Assembly (NCBI RefSeq): GCF_013409745.1
Contig: NZ_JACCBH010000001.1
Location: 2,480,001 to 2,544,000 of the forward strand
DNA length: 64,000 bases
From: Microbacterium pseudoresistens
GTDB lineage: Bacteria; Actinomycetota; Actinomycetes; Actinomycetales; Microbacteriaceae
Direction of reading: 5' to 3'
How positions within the stretch are numbered: position 1 is the first letter of the stretch; every line of letters begins with the position of its first letter. This document shows positions 53,200 through 62,191 of this stretch, piece after piece. The notes beneath the pieces are model-generated. The model was given only the letters and a program-made list of their open reading frames with translations. It was not told the DNA's origin and searched no databases. Position numbers and translations under genes: made by a program.

Positions 53200-54182
53200 A
53201 CGCTCGCAAGCCGCGACTCACCTCCGACCGCGTGCGCGCCTTCCTGACCCTCGTGCCGTACCTGCTCGAACGCGGTGAGGTGTCGGTGGCCGATGCCGCC
53301 GCCGACTTCGACGTGACCGAGACCGAGATGCGCGCGATGGTGCAGAAGCTGACGGTCATCGGACTGCCGGGCGACGAGGGCTACTGGCAGGCGCCCCAGG
53401 AGCTGTTCGACATCAACTGGGATCTGCTCGACGATCAGGGCATCATCGAGATCACCAACGACGTCGGGCTGCGCCGCGCGCCACGACTGACCGCGCGCGA
53501 AGCGGCGGCATTGCTGGCCGGCCTCCAACTCGCGGCGTCGCTTCCGACCGTCGCCGACTCCGGCGTGGTGGCCGGACTCATCGCCAAGCTCTCCCGCGGC
53601 GCCGCGGGTCTTCCCGCCGATGTCATCGTCGCGCCGGGCGCCGTCGACGAGGTGCGCACGCTCGTGTCGCAGGGCATCCGCGACGGGGTCGCGATCTCGT
53701 TCGCGTATCGCGCGCCCGATGCCGAGCCCACGACCCGCACGGTCGACCCCGTGAAGGTGCTCATCACCAACGGGCAGTGGTACTTGCAGGGCTGGTGCCA
53801 TCTGCGACGGGCCATGCGCACCTTCCACCTCGACCGCGTGAGCGACCCGCGACTGACCGAGATACCCATCGAGCACGGCGAAGAACCCGTGCCTGAGCTG
53901 TTCGCCGTGGGGTCCACGGAGGGGGAGGCCACCGTCGTGCTGCCCGAGGCGCTGGCGCCGCTGGTCCGAGAGTATCTCGAGCACGGTACGGCCGATGTCG
54001 TGGACGGTGTGCTCACCGCGCGACTGCGCGTCGCCGACCCCGTGAGCCTCAAGCGCCTGGCCGCCCGCTTCGGCGGCCGGTTGTCGGTGACGGCTCCCGC
54101 GCACGCCCGCACCGCAACCCGGGAGTGGGCTGCGGCCGGACTCGCTCTGTACAACGAACAATCCGCGTCTGCCGCGGGTTAG
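53196..54182 (+). CDS. pafC: WYL-domain transcriptional regulator PafC
   Basis: A 328-residue paralogue of PafB. It has the same winged-helix (TLVPYLLERGEVSVADAAADF), WYL (ISFAYRAPDAE...NGQWYLQGWCHLR) and WCX layout. It starts in overlap with pafB (ATGA). The pair precedes tatA, the same order as in Mycobacterium (pafB-pafC-tatA-tatC-helY). No proteasome accessory gene lies upstream, so a role in DNA-damage control is the more likely function. Confidence 0.9.
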   Translation: MNARKPRLTSDRVRAFLTLVPYLLERGEVSVADAAADFDVTETEMRAMVQKLTVIGLPGDEGYWQAPQELFDINWDLLDDQGIIEITNDVGLRRAPRLTAREAAALLAGLQLAASLPTVADSGVVAGLIAKLSRGAAGLPADVIVAPGAVDEVRTLVSQGIRDGVAISFAYRAPDAEPTTRTVDPVKVLITNGQWYLQGWCHLRRAMRTFHLDRVSDPRLTEIPIEHGEEPVPELFAVGSTEGEATVVLPEALAPLVREYLEHGTADVVDGVLTARLRVADPVSLKRLAARFGGRLSVTAPAHARTATREWAAAGLALYNEQSASAAG

Positions 54183-54214
54183 ACTGGGCGAAACTTCGAT
54201 CTGAGGAGACGACC

Positions 54215-54469
54215 ATGTTCGCTGGACTGAACGGATGGCATCTGATCATCCTGCTCGCCGTCATCCTCCTCTTGTTCGGTGCGGCGAAGCTGCCGGCGCT
54301 GGCCAAGAGCATGGGCCAGTCGGCTCGTGTCTTCAAGGGCGAGATGAGCGCCATGAAGGAAGAGGACGCCGCGCGCACGGAGCAGCGCGAAGCCGACAAG
54401 GGTGACAAGAGCGACGGCTCCACCGCCCCCGGCTCGAGCAGCACCCCCGATACAGACCGACCCAGCTGA
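54215..54469 (+). CDS. tatA: Twin-arginine translocase subunit TatA
   Basis: An 84-residue TatA. The N-terminal helix (GWHLIILLAVILLLFGAAKLP) is followed by an amphipathic helix (ALAKSMGQSARVFKGEM) and a polar acidic tail. It forms the Tat pore with TatC. GAGGAGACG precedes the ATG. tatC begins 5 bp after the stop. TatB is not seen. Confidence 0.95.
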   Translation: MFAGLNGWHLIILLAVILLLFGAAKLPALAKSMGQSARVFKGEMSAMKEEDAARTEQREADKGDKSDGSTAPGSSSTPDTDRPS

Positions 54470-54474
54470 CGCCC

Positions 54475-55278
54475 GTGGCAGCGGTCGATTCCGCGACCAC
54501 CGGAGGCAAGCCCCGGCGCGATCGCACCATGTCGCTCGCGGGGCACCTGATCGAGCTCCGCAAACGCCTGGTGATCTCCGCCGCGGCGCTCGTGGTCGGC
54601 ATGATCATCGCGTTCATCGTCGCGGACCCGGTCATCCACTTCATCACGGAGCCCATCCGGATCGTGATCGACAAGCGCGGTGACGACTTCGCGGCACTGA
54701 ACTTCGGCTCCGTCACGAGCGCGTTCGATCTGCGCATGCGAATCGCGTTCTCGATCGGCATCTTCCTCGCGGCGCCGATCTGGCTCTGGCAGATCTGGGC
54801 GTTCATCATGCCCGGTCTGACGAAGAAGGAGATCAAGTACACGATCGCCTTCGTCGCCGCGGCGATCCCGCTGTTCTTCGGCGGATGCTACGTCGGGCTC
54901 GTCGTCACACCGCACGTGATCGAGCTGATGTGGGGCTTCACGCCCGAAGGCGGTGTGAACTTTTACTCGGCGAAGGAGTACTACGACTTCGTCTTCAAGC
55001 TCATGATCGTGATCGGGGTCTCGTTCGTGCTCCCGGTCTTCCTGGTGGCGCTCAACGTCGCCGGCGTCATGTCCGGGCGCACGATCATCCGGGGCTGGCG
55101 CGTGGCCGTGCTCATCGCGACCGTGTTCGCCGCTCTGGCGACCCCCGCGGCCGATGTGGTGAGCATGCTCATGCTCGCCGGGATCCTCATCGTGTTGTTC
55201 TTCGCCGCGGCGGGGCTGTCGATGCTGTTCGATCGGCGCAAGAGCAAGCGGCAGAACGACGTTCTCGGAGAGCTGTGA
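54475..55278 (+). CDS. tatC: Twin-arginine translocase subunit TatC
   Basis: A 267-residue, six-helix TatC, the twin-arginine signal receptor. The cytoplasmic N terminus has the conserved HLIELRKRL; ALNFGSVTSAF and GLTKKEIKY follow between helices. GTG start at 54475. The stop overlaps the helicase GTG (GTGA). Confidence 0.95.
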   Translation: MAAVDSATTGGKPRRDRTMSLAGHLIELRKRLVISAAALVVGMIIAFIVADPVIHFITEPIRIVIDKRGDDFAALNFGSVTSAFDLRMRIAFSIGIFLAAPIWLWQIWAFIMPGLTKKEIKYTIAFVAAAIPLFFGGCYVGLVVTPHVIELMWGFTPEGGVNFYSAKEYYDFVFKLMIVIGVSFVLPVFLVALNVAGVMSGRTIIRGWRVAVLIATVFAALATPAADVVSMLMLAGILIVLFFAAAGLSMLFDRRKSKRQNDVLGEL

Positions 55279-57749
55279 GTTCTCCCGCCGAGCGCTACGC
55301 GGCGGCGCGCGAGGCGCAGAGCACCCCTGAGACGACCGCTTTCGCGAACCGCCAGCGCTTCGAGCTCGATCCGTTCCAGATCGAGGCGTGCCATGCACTG
55401 GAGCGCGGCCGCAGCGTGCTCGTCGCCGCGCCCACAGGGGCCGGGAAGACCATCGTCGGTGAGTTCGCCATTCATCTCGCGATGAGCCGCCCCGGGGCGA
55501 AGGCGTTCTACACGACGCCGATGAAGGCGCTGTCCAACCAGAAGTTCCGGGAGCTCGTCGACGTCTACGGCGCCGCAGAGGTGGGTCTGCTCACCGGCGA
55601 TGTCAACGTCAACGGCTCGGCGCGCATCGTCGTGATGACCACGGAAGTGCTGCGCAACATGCTCTACGCGGGCTCGCCCGCGCTGCGCGGCCTCGAGTAC
55701 GTGATCATGGACGAGGTGCACTATCTTGCCGATCGTTTCCGCGGTGCGGTCTGGGAAGAGGTCATCATCCATCTGCCGCAAGAGGTGCGGCTCGTCTCGC
55801 TCAGCGCCACGGTGTCGAACGCCGAGGAGTTCGGCGACTGGCTCGACACGGTGCGCGGCGGCACCGAGGTGATCGTCTCGGAGACTCGCCCCGTGCCCTT
55901 GGAGCAGCATGTGCTCGTGCGTGATGACCTGCTGCCGCTGTTCGACGACCGCGCCGGCATCGCCACCGCACAGGTGAACCAGGAGCTCATGCGCATCCGC
56001 TCGTTCACGGGTTCTCGGTACGACCAGAATCGTCGCGCGCAAGAGTACGTCAGTGAGAGGCACCGCGGCGGATACGGGCCGCGTCCGAAGCGCGGTGGAC
56101 GCCGTCCCGTGCGTTCGGGCAACGTGCGCCGCGTCGAACGGATGGATCGGCCCAAGGTCGTCGACCTGCTGGAGAGGGCGAATCTGCTGCCCGCGATCTT
56201 CTTCATCTTCAGTCGCGCCGGATGCGACGGCGCCGTGCAGCAGGTGCGTCGCTCCGGACTGCGCCTGACCACGGTGGAGGAGCGACGCGAGATCCGCGCG
56301 ATCGTCGAGGAGCGCACGCAGTCGCTGCGCGACGAGGATCTCGGCGTGCTCGGCTACTTCGACTGGTTGGACAACCTGGAGCGCGGAGTCGCCGCCCATC
56401 ATGCCGGCCTTCTGCCCGCGTTCAAGGAGATCGTCGAGCAGCTGTTCCAGCGACGGCTCGTCAAGGTCGTCTTCGCCACCGAGACGCTGGCGCTGGGCAT
56501 CAACATGCCGGCGCGCACGGTCGTGCTGGAGAAGATGGAGAAGTTCAACGGCGAGGCGCGCGTCGCCATCACGTCGGGGGAGTACACGCAGCTCACCGGG
56601 CGGGCGGGGCGGCGCGGCATCGACGTCGAAGGCCACGCCATCGTGCAGTGGACCGAAGGGATGGATCCGCAGGCCGTCGCCGCTCTCGCCTCCCGGCGCA
56701 CCTATCCGCTCAACTCGAGCTTCCGCCCCACCTACAACATGGCGGTCAACCTGCTCGACAGGTTCGGCCGGCAGCGGTCGAGGGAGATCCTGGAGTCGTC
56801 GTTCGCGCAATTCCAGGCCGACCGCGCGGTGGTCGGCCTGGCGCGCAACGTCAAGGAGGCCGAGGTCTCTCTCGAGGGGTACCGCGGGTCGATGACGTGC
56901 GATCGCGGCGACTTCGCGGAGTACTCGGGCATGCGTCGCGAGCTCAGCGATCTCGAGAAGAAGAACCGCTCCGATGCGCAGGCACCCCGCAGCGTCCGCG
57001 ACAAGCGGTTGCGCAAGATCGAATCGCTGCGTCGGGGCCTGCAGCGTCACGCCTGCCATCGCTGCCCCGACCGTGAGGCGCACGCCCGCTGGGCGGAGCG
57101 GTACTGGAAGCTCAAGCGCGAGACGGATCGCACCCGGCGGCAGATTGAGAACCGCACTGGTACGGTCGCCCGTGTGTTCGACCGCGTGCTCGATGTGCTC
57201 CAGGCCGTGGGTTACGTGACGGGGGAGCGCGACGATCTCCGGCTGACCGACGCCGGGCTCACGATGCAGCGCATCTACGGCGAGCGCGACCTGCTGGTCG
57301 CCGAAGCGCTGCGGCGGGGCCTGTGGGACGGCCTGGATGCGCCCTCGTTGGCGGCTATGGCATGCGGGCTCGTCTACGAGCCCCGCCGCGACGACGGCTT
57401 CGCCGATCCGCGGAGTCTGCCGCGCGGACGCTTCCGCGTCGCCTGGGACGAGACACAGCGACTGTGGTCGGAACTCGACGACCTCGAGAAGGAGAACAAG
57501 CTGCAGGGCTCGGAGCCGCCGTCGGCGAGTCTCGCCGCAGCCATGCATGCCTGGGCTCGCGGATCGACGCTCGACCGCGTGCTGGAGGAGGCCGACCTTC
57601 CCGCCGGCGACTTCGTGCGCTGGACGAAGCAGACCATCGACCTGCTCGACCAGCTCACGCACGTCGCGCCCTCTGACGCATTGTCCCGCACGGCGCGCGA
57701 CGCCCTCGACGGCGTGCGTCGCGGCATCGTCGCGTACTCGGCGATGTGA
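55275..57749 (+). CDS. helY: Ski2-like DEAD-box RNA helicase HelY
   Basis: An 824-residue SF2 helicase of the Ski2/Mtr4 group. Motif I is APTGAGKT, Ia TTPMKALSNQKF, II MDEVHYLADRFRG, III LSATVSNAE, V TLALGINMPARTV and VI TGRAGRRGID. The C-terminal ~350 residues form the helical (DSHCT-like) domain. Actinobacterial HelY may process structured RNA. GTG start overlaps tatC. Confidence 0.93.
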   Translation: MSSPAERYAAAREAQSTPETTAFANRQRFELDPFQIEACHALERGRSVLVAAPTGAGKTIVGEFAIHLAMSRPGAKAFYTTPMKALSNQKFRELVDVYGAAEVGLLTGDVNVNGSARIVVMTTEVLRNMLYAGSPALRGLEYVIMDEVHYLADRFRGAVWEEVIIHLPQEVRLVSLSATVSNAEEFGDWLDTVRGGTEVIVSETRPVPLEQHVLVRDDLLPLFDDRAGIATAQVNQELMRIRSFTGSRYDQNRRAQEYVSERHRGGYGPRPKRGGRRPVRSGNVRRVERMDRPKVVDLLERANLLPAIFFIFSRAGCDGAVQQVRRSGLRLTTVEERREIRAIVEERTQSLRDEDLGVLGYFDWLDNLERGVAAHHAGLLPAFKEIVEQLFQRRLVKVVFATETLALGINMPARTVVLEKMEKFNGEARVAITSGEYTQLTGRAGRRGIDVEGHAIVQWTEGMDPQAVAALASRRTYPLNSSFRPTYNMAVNLLDRFGRQRSREILESSFAQFQADRAVVGLARNVKEAEVSLEGYRGSMTCDRGDFAEYSGMRRELSDLEKKNRSDAQAPRSVRDKRLRKIESLRRGLQRHACHRCPDREAHARWAERYWKLKRETDRTRRQIENRTGTVARVFDRVLDVLQAVGYVTGERDDLRLTDAGLTMQRIYGERDLLVAEALRRGLWDGLDAPSLAAMACGLVYEPRRDDGFADPRSLPRGRFRVAWDETQRLWSELDDLEKENKLQGSEPPSASLAAAMHAWARGSTLDRVLEEADLPAGDFVRWTKQTIDLLDQLTHVAPSDALSRTARDALDGVRRGIVAYSAM

Positions 57750-59356
57750 GCGGGCTCATGTCGAACGCCTCATCGTCGCGCCCCGGATCCGGTGATCCGG
57801 GTGCCGTCGCACCGCTCCTGCCGCTCTGGATCGCCCTGCCGGTGGCGGCCCTCGCGGGCGGTGTGCTCAACCTCGCCTTCCCGGCACCATCGGTGTGGGG
57901 ATGCTCGTTCCTCGCCGTCGCGCTGCTGCTGGTCGCGCTCATCGGCCGGCGCACGTGGGCGGCGCTCCTGGTCGGAGCCGTCTACGGCATCGTCTTCTCC
58001 GTCGTGCTCGTGAGCTGGACGGGCACCTACCTCGGGCCGATCCCGTGGCTGGCGCTGGGCATCCTCGAGGGGGCACTCACCGCGGTGGGGTGCATCCCCA
58101 TCGCTCTCGCCTACCGCTGGCTGCCCGCGCTTGTGCCAGCTTCCATCCTTCGGGCATTCGTCACGGCCGTCGTCGTGGCCGCGCTGTGGATCGCCCGCGA
58201 ACTCCTGCTGGGCACGTGGCCCTACGGCGGGTTCCCCTGGGCGCGCATCGCACTCACGATGTCGCCGACCGCCGCGGCCGATGCCACCTCGTGGATCGGG
58301 ATCAGTGGACTCGGTTTCGCGATGGTGCTCATCGTCGCCCTGGCTGTCGAAGCATTCCGCGGCGTGCTCGGCCGGCGCAGGGTTCTGCCGATCGCGGCAC
58401 TGAGTGGCGCCGCACTGCTCGCCGCTCTTCTCGTGGTCGCTCCCGCCTTTCCCACGGCGACAGCGGGCACGATGCGGATCGGTGCGGTGCAGGGAAACGG
58501 TCCCACCGGATACTTCGACCATCGCGAGCCGGGCGCCGTCCTCTCGGCGCAGTGGGATGCGTCGCAACCATTGCTCGATGAGAACGTGGATCTGATCGTG
58601 TGGCCCGAGGGCGGCATCGACGGCGATCCGTTCCAGAACGCGGCGCTCTCGCGAACGCTCGATCGGCTGACCTCGGCCGTGGGTGCGCCGTTGCTGGGGA
58701 ACGCGGCGACCGAGACGGACGGGCGGTACTTCAACACGTCGTTCCTGTGGCCCCTCGACGGTCCTGCTCTGCCTGCGCGCGATGAGGCGCAGACGCACGC
58801 GAAGCGGCATCCGGTGCCCTTCGGCGAGTACGTGCCCGATCGCGACTTCTACGCGGCGATCGTGCCTGATCTCATCGGGCTCATCCAGCGCGAGTACACG
58901 CCGGGGGCGGATGCGCCGACCGTGGACGTCTCCGGCACGGTGGTCGGTCTGGCGATCTGCTTCGACGTGATCTACGACGAGGTGATCCAGGAGGGAATCG
59001 ACGCGGGCGCTCAGGTGCTCGTCTTCCAGACGAACAACGCCGATTTCCGCGGTACCGCGGAGAACCTGCAGCAGCTCGCCATCGCCCGTATGCGCGCGGT
59101 GGAGACGGGGCGCTCAGTCGTGAACATCTCCACCGTCGGGACGAGTCAGATCATCCGTCCCGACGGCACGACGCAGGCCTCCGTGGACGCAGATCGCCCC
59201 GGGGCACTGCTCGACGATGTCGAACTGCGCACCGGGGCGACGGCGGGCGTGGTCTTCGGGCCGATCCTCGAGCAGATCCTCCTCTGGGGAGGCCTGCTCT
59301 CGGTGGTCGTGGCCGGCCTGTGTCAGGCGCTCAGGCGCCGATCTTCGCGCGGGTAG
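57746..59356 (+). CDS. lnt: Apolipoprotein N-acyltransferase Lnt
   Basis: A 536-residue enzyme that N-acylates lipoproteins. Eight or so helices come first, then an extracellular nitrilase domain with catalytic E in VWPEGGIDGD, K in AKRHPVPFGEYVP and C in GLAICFDVIYD, and a final helix. No fused polyprenol mannose synthase domain as in mycobacterial Ppm1. GTG at 57746 overlaps helY; an ATG at 57758 is an alternative. The end overlaps rbpA by 26 bp. Confidence 0.9.
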   Translation: MSGLMSNASSSRPGSGDPGAVAPLLPLWIALPVAALAGGVLNLAFPAPSVWGCSFLAVALLLVALIGRRTWAALLVGAVYGIVFSVVLVSWTGTYLGPIPWLALGILEGALTAVGCIPIALAYRWLPALVPASILRAFVTAVVVAALWIARELLLGTWPYGGFPWARIALTMSPTAAADATSWIGISGLGFAMVLIVALAVEAFRGVLGRRRVLPIAALSGAALLAALLVVAPAFPTATAGTMRIGAVQGNGPTGYFDHREPGAVLSAQWDASQPLLDENVDLIVWPEGGIDGDPFQNAALSRTLDRLTSAVGAPLLGNAATETDGRYFNTSFLWPLDGPALPARDEAQTHAKRHPVPFGEYVPDRDFYAAIVPDLIGLIQREYTPGADAPTVDVSGTVVGLAICFDVIYDEVIQEGIDAGAQVLVFQTNNADFRGTAENLQQLAIARMRAVETGRSVVNISTVGTSQIIRPDGTTQASVDADRPGALLDDVELRTGATAGVVFGPILEQILLWGGLLSVVVAGLCQALRRRSSRG

Positions 59357-59714
59357 GGTCTTCACCGGCGCCGCGACGCGCCCGGATGAAGGCGAGGCGC
59401 TCTTCGAGCAGTTCTTCGAGCTCGGCGCGCGAACGACGCTCGAGCAGCATGTCCCAGTGAGTGCGCGCGGCCTTGTCGTCACCGGCGTCGAGCTCGACGG
59501 ACTTGCCGTCGACCTGGAGGCGGGCTTCGGCGGCGCAGGAGCGGCATTCCCATGTGGCCGGCGGCTCCGCGTCGGCCGCGAACATCAGGGTGGTCTCGTA
59601 TCCGCACGTGTCGCACACGTACGAGGTCTGGCGGCGTTCCATGAACACGACGCCCTCTTCGCTCTGTAGGCTCTGGGCGCCGAGTCGGATTCCTCGGAGG
59701 CTGCGATCTGCCAT
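59331..59714 (-). CDS. rbpA: RNA polymerase-binding protein RbpA
   Basis: A 127-residue actinobacterial transcription factor that binds sigma factor and stabilises the open complex. N-terminal tail SLRGIRLGAQSLQSEEG is followed by the zinc-ribbon-like core (C-x2-C in CDTCGYE, and CRSC) and the sigma-interaction domain (RTHWDMLLERRS). It is longer by ~15 residues than Mycobacterium RbpA. Convergent with lnt, 26-bp overlap. Confidence 0.96.
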   Translation of the reverse strand: MADRSLRGIRLGAQSLQSEEGVVFMERRQTSYVCDTCGYETTLMFAADAEPPATWECRSCAAEARLQVDGKSVELDAGDDKAARTHWDMLLERRSRAELEELLEERLAFIRARRGAGEDPTRAKIGA

Positions 59715-59845
59715 TGTGTGGTCCTCTCGTCAGCCCTCAGGTATAGCGGGTCAAACTGTGCGCTTCATGCGAGCGGGCTGACTATCCGAGCGATTCTCGG
59801 CCGATGCTCAGCGGCCGTCGAGAGGCGCCTTCTTCTTCCTGCTGA

Positions 59846-60643
59846 TCAGCGTGCCGCGAAGGTGCGCAGCGCCAGGTCGGCGACGTCGGTCACGATGCCG
59901 TCGGCACCGGCATCGACGAGCCGGATCATGTCGCCGGGATCGTTCACCGTCCAGACGTGCACCTCGACCCCGACATCGTGCGCAGCCCGCAGAACTGCAG
60001 GGGTGAAGACGCGTACCGGTCCGTACCGTTCCGGGATCTGCAACGCATCGACCTCGGCGAGGATCGAGGCGATCAGCCGATGTACGCGCAGGGGAGCGGC
60101 GGCGAGAAGACGTACCAGGGTCGAGCGCCCGGCTGATGCGGCAGGGGCGATCTCTGCCCGGGCGACCAGGGCTGCGGCCACCGCCGCACGCCGCGTCGCA
60201 TCGGCGAAGCTCGTGAGCAGCACGCGGTGGGCGTGCGGTGCGACGATCCGCCCCGCCTGCTCAGCGGCCGCGGCATCCTTCACGTCGATGTTGAAACGCA
60301 CGTCGGGGAAGCTCTCCAGCGCGGCGCGCAGCGACAGCATCCCGCCGTGGTCGGCCAGCAGCGCTTCCAGCTCGGCGGTGCGGGTCTCGCGCAAGGAGCG
60401 GGAATCGGCGAACAGCCGGCGGAGCGAGTCGTCGTGGAACAGCACCACGTCACCATCGGCCGTCAGTCGGCAGTCGGTCTCGATGTACTCGGCGCCCGCG
60501 GCATGCGCTGCGGCGAATGCGAGCGCCGTATTGTCGTGCACGACCGGGTCGGCGTCGCGGTGTTCGCCTCCGCTCGGTTCCGTCAAGCCGCGATGGGCGA
60601 GCACGCGCGGCGTCGTGGTGCCCTCGAAATACGGATGCGTCAC
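59846..60643 (-). CDS. Glycerophosphodiester phosphodiesterase
   Basis: A 265-residue TIM-barrel GDPD. LAHRGLTEPSGGEHRD contains the first catalytic histidine-arginine; NTALAF, ETDCRLTADGDVVLFHD with metal ligands and the second histidine follow. No signal peptide. It hydrolyses glycerophosphodiesters to glycerol-3-phosphate. The TGA lies just before an unrelated AT-poor gap. It overlaps the SPFH gene (ATGA). Confidence 0.92.
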   Translation of the reverse strand: MTHPYFEGTTTPRVLAHRGLTEPSGGEHRDADPVVHDNTALAFAAAHAAGAEYIETDCRLTADGDVVLFHDDSLRRLFADSRSLRETRTAELEALLADHGGMLSLRAALESFPDVRFNIDVKDAAAAEQAGRIVAPHAHRVLLTSFADATRRAAVAAALVARAEIAPAASAGRSTLVRLLAAAPLRVHRLIASILAEVDALQIPERYGPVRVFTPAVLRAAHDVGVEVHVWTVNDPGDMIRLVDAGADGIVTDVADLALRTFAAR

Positions 60644-61566
60644 GCGTCGGGCGCCGACGGCGGCGTCTGCCCGGGGGCTCCGCGGAAGGCTCCGCCGAAG
60701 TTCTTCAGCGCCTCGGTGAACTCGCTCGGAATGATCCAGAGCTTGTTCGACTGGCTCTCGCTGATCTTCGGCAGCATCTGCAGGTACTGGTAGGCGAGCA
60801 GCTTGTCGTCGGGCTGCCCTTGATGGATTGCCCCGAACACGTTCTGGATCGCCTCGGCCTCGCCCTGTGCGCGCAGCACCGCGGCCTGCTTGTCGCCCTC
60901 GGCGCGAAGGATCTCGGCCTGGCGACGTCCTTCCGCCTCGAGGATCTGCGACTGCTTGGATCCCTCAGCGGTGAGGATCGCGGCGCGACGATCCCGCTCG
61001 GCGCGCATCTGCTTCTCCATCGAGTCCTGGATCGAGACGGGCGGGTCGATGGCCTTGAGCTCGACGCGGGAGACGCGGATGCCCCACTTGCCGGTGGCCT
61101 CGTCGAGGACGACGCGCAGCTGGCCGTTGATCTCGTCGCGGCTGGTGAGTGCCTCTTCGAGATTCAGACCGCCGACGACGTTGCGCAGTGTAGTCGTGGT
61201 GAGCTGCTCGACGGCGCCGAGGTAGTTCGCGATCTCGTACGTCGCCGCGCGCGCATCCGTGACCTGGAAGTACACGACCGTGTCGATCGACACGACGAGG
61301 TTGTCCTCGGTGATCACCGGCTGCGGCGGGAAGGAGACGACCTGCTCGCGCATATCGATGAGCGGCCGCAGCCGGTCGATGAACGGCACGAGAAGGTTCA
61401 AGCCGGGGGTGAGGGTCTTGTGGTAGCGGCCGAGGCGTTCCACGATGCCCGCCGTGGCCTGCGGAATGATGCGGATCGATCGGGCGACGGTCACCAGGAC
61501 GAAGATGATGACGGCGATCGCGAGGATCCATCCGATCACAGCGGGGATGAAGGATGCGTTGTCCAT
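60640..61566 (-). CDS. SPFH/Band 7 (stomatin-like) membrane protein
   Basis: A 308-residue stomatin/QmcA-type protein. An N-terminal helix (IGWILAIAVIIFVLVTVA) is followed by the SPFH domain (RIIPQATAGIVERLGRYHKTL; TPGLNLLVPF) and a long charged helix (AERDRRAAILTAEGSKQS) that likely oligomerises. With the NfeD gene 12 bp upstream on the same strand it forms the usual stomatin-NfeD pair, linked to membrane microdomains. Confidence 0.92.
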   Translation of the reverse strand: MDNASFIPAVIGWILAIAVIIFVLVTVARSIRIIPQATAGIVERLGRYHKTLTPGLNLLVPFIDRLRPLIDMREQVVSFPPQPVITEDNLVVSIDTVVYFQVTDARAATYEIANYLGAVEQLTTTTLRNVVGGLNLEEALTSRDEINGQLRVVLDEATGKWGIRVSRVELKAIDPPVSIQDSMEKQMRAERDRRAAILTAEGSKQSQILEAEGRRQAEILRAEGDKQAAVLRAQGEAEAIQNVFGAIHQGQPDDKLLAYQYLQMLPKISESQSNKLWIIPSEFTEALKNFGGAFRGAPGQTPPSAPDA

Positions 61567-61578
61567 CTCGGGCGGCTC

Positions 61579-62055
61579 CTAGTCGTGGACGGAACGGACG
61601 TATGCGGTGGCGCCCTCGATCCGGGTTACGGAGACCGGTGCACCGGGAGCCAGGGAAGTGACGACGGGAGCGGCGGAGTCGACCCGTGCCGTCCAGGTGT
61701 CGCCGTTGCTGAGTTTGACCTGGCCGGTGAGTGTCGTGACCTCGAGGAGCACGACACCGTTGAGCCCGATGAGAGCGTCGACATTGCTCTTGGTCGGATC
61801 CTCACCGCGGTGCAGGCGCTTCAGCAACGGCGGTCGCAGCACGAGGATGAACGCGACGGCGGCGATCGCCGCGATGATCACCTGTGCCCACAGCGGGAGC
61901 CCGGTGAGATCGGCGACGAGGCCGATCGTGCTGCCGAGGGCCAGCATGAGGAACGTGAAGTCGAGGGTGAGCATCTCGATCACGAGGAACAGCGCGATCA
62001 GCACCAGCCAGCCGATCCAGGCCCACTGCTCGACACCCTGCAGAATCGCTTCCAT
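61579..62055 (-). CDS. NfeD-like membrane protein
   Basis: A 158-residue NfeD. Three or four hydrophobic helices (residues ~12-85) precede an OB-fold domain (GLNGVVLLEVTTLTGQVKLSNGDTW). No ClpP-type protease domain, so it is the short NfeD1b-like form. It is paired with SPFH. ATG at 62055 chosen from the family N terminus. Confidence 0.88.
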   Translation of the reverse strand: MEAILQGVEQWAWIGWLVLIALFLVIEMLTLDFTFLMLALGSTIGLVADLTGLPLWAQVIIAAIAAVAFILVLRPPLLKRLHRGEDPTKSNVDALIGLNGVVLLEVTTLTGQVKLSNGDTWTARVDSAAPVVTSLAPGAPVSVTRIEGATAYVRSVHD

Positions 62056-62191
62056 CCGACCTCCGCTTCTGCTCGTCAACCTACCACGCGCCCCATCCGC
62101 CTCCCGGTCACGGCTTCGTCCGATTGGTAGGGTGTGGGAGTCCCCGCGCGGTCCGTCCTGGCCCGCCTTCCGAGCGTCGAGGAGCCCCCCC

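Noticed and set aside
59784..59848. Short frame ending ISRKKKAPLDGR just after the GDPD gene
   Set aside because: It has no start of its own and overlaps the end of GDPD in another frame; too short to support.
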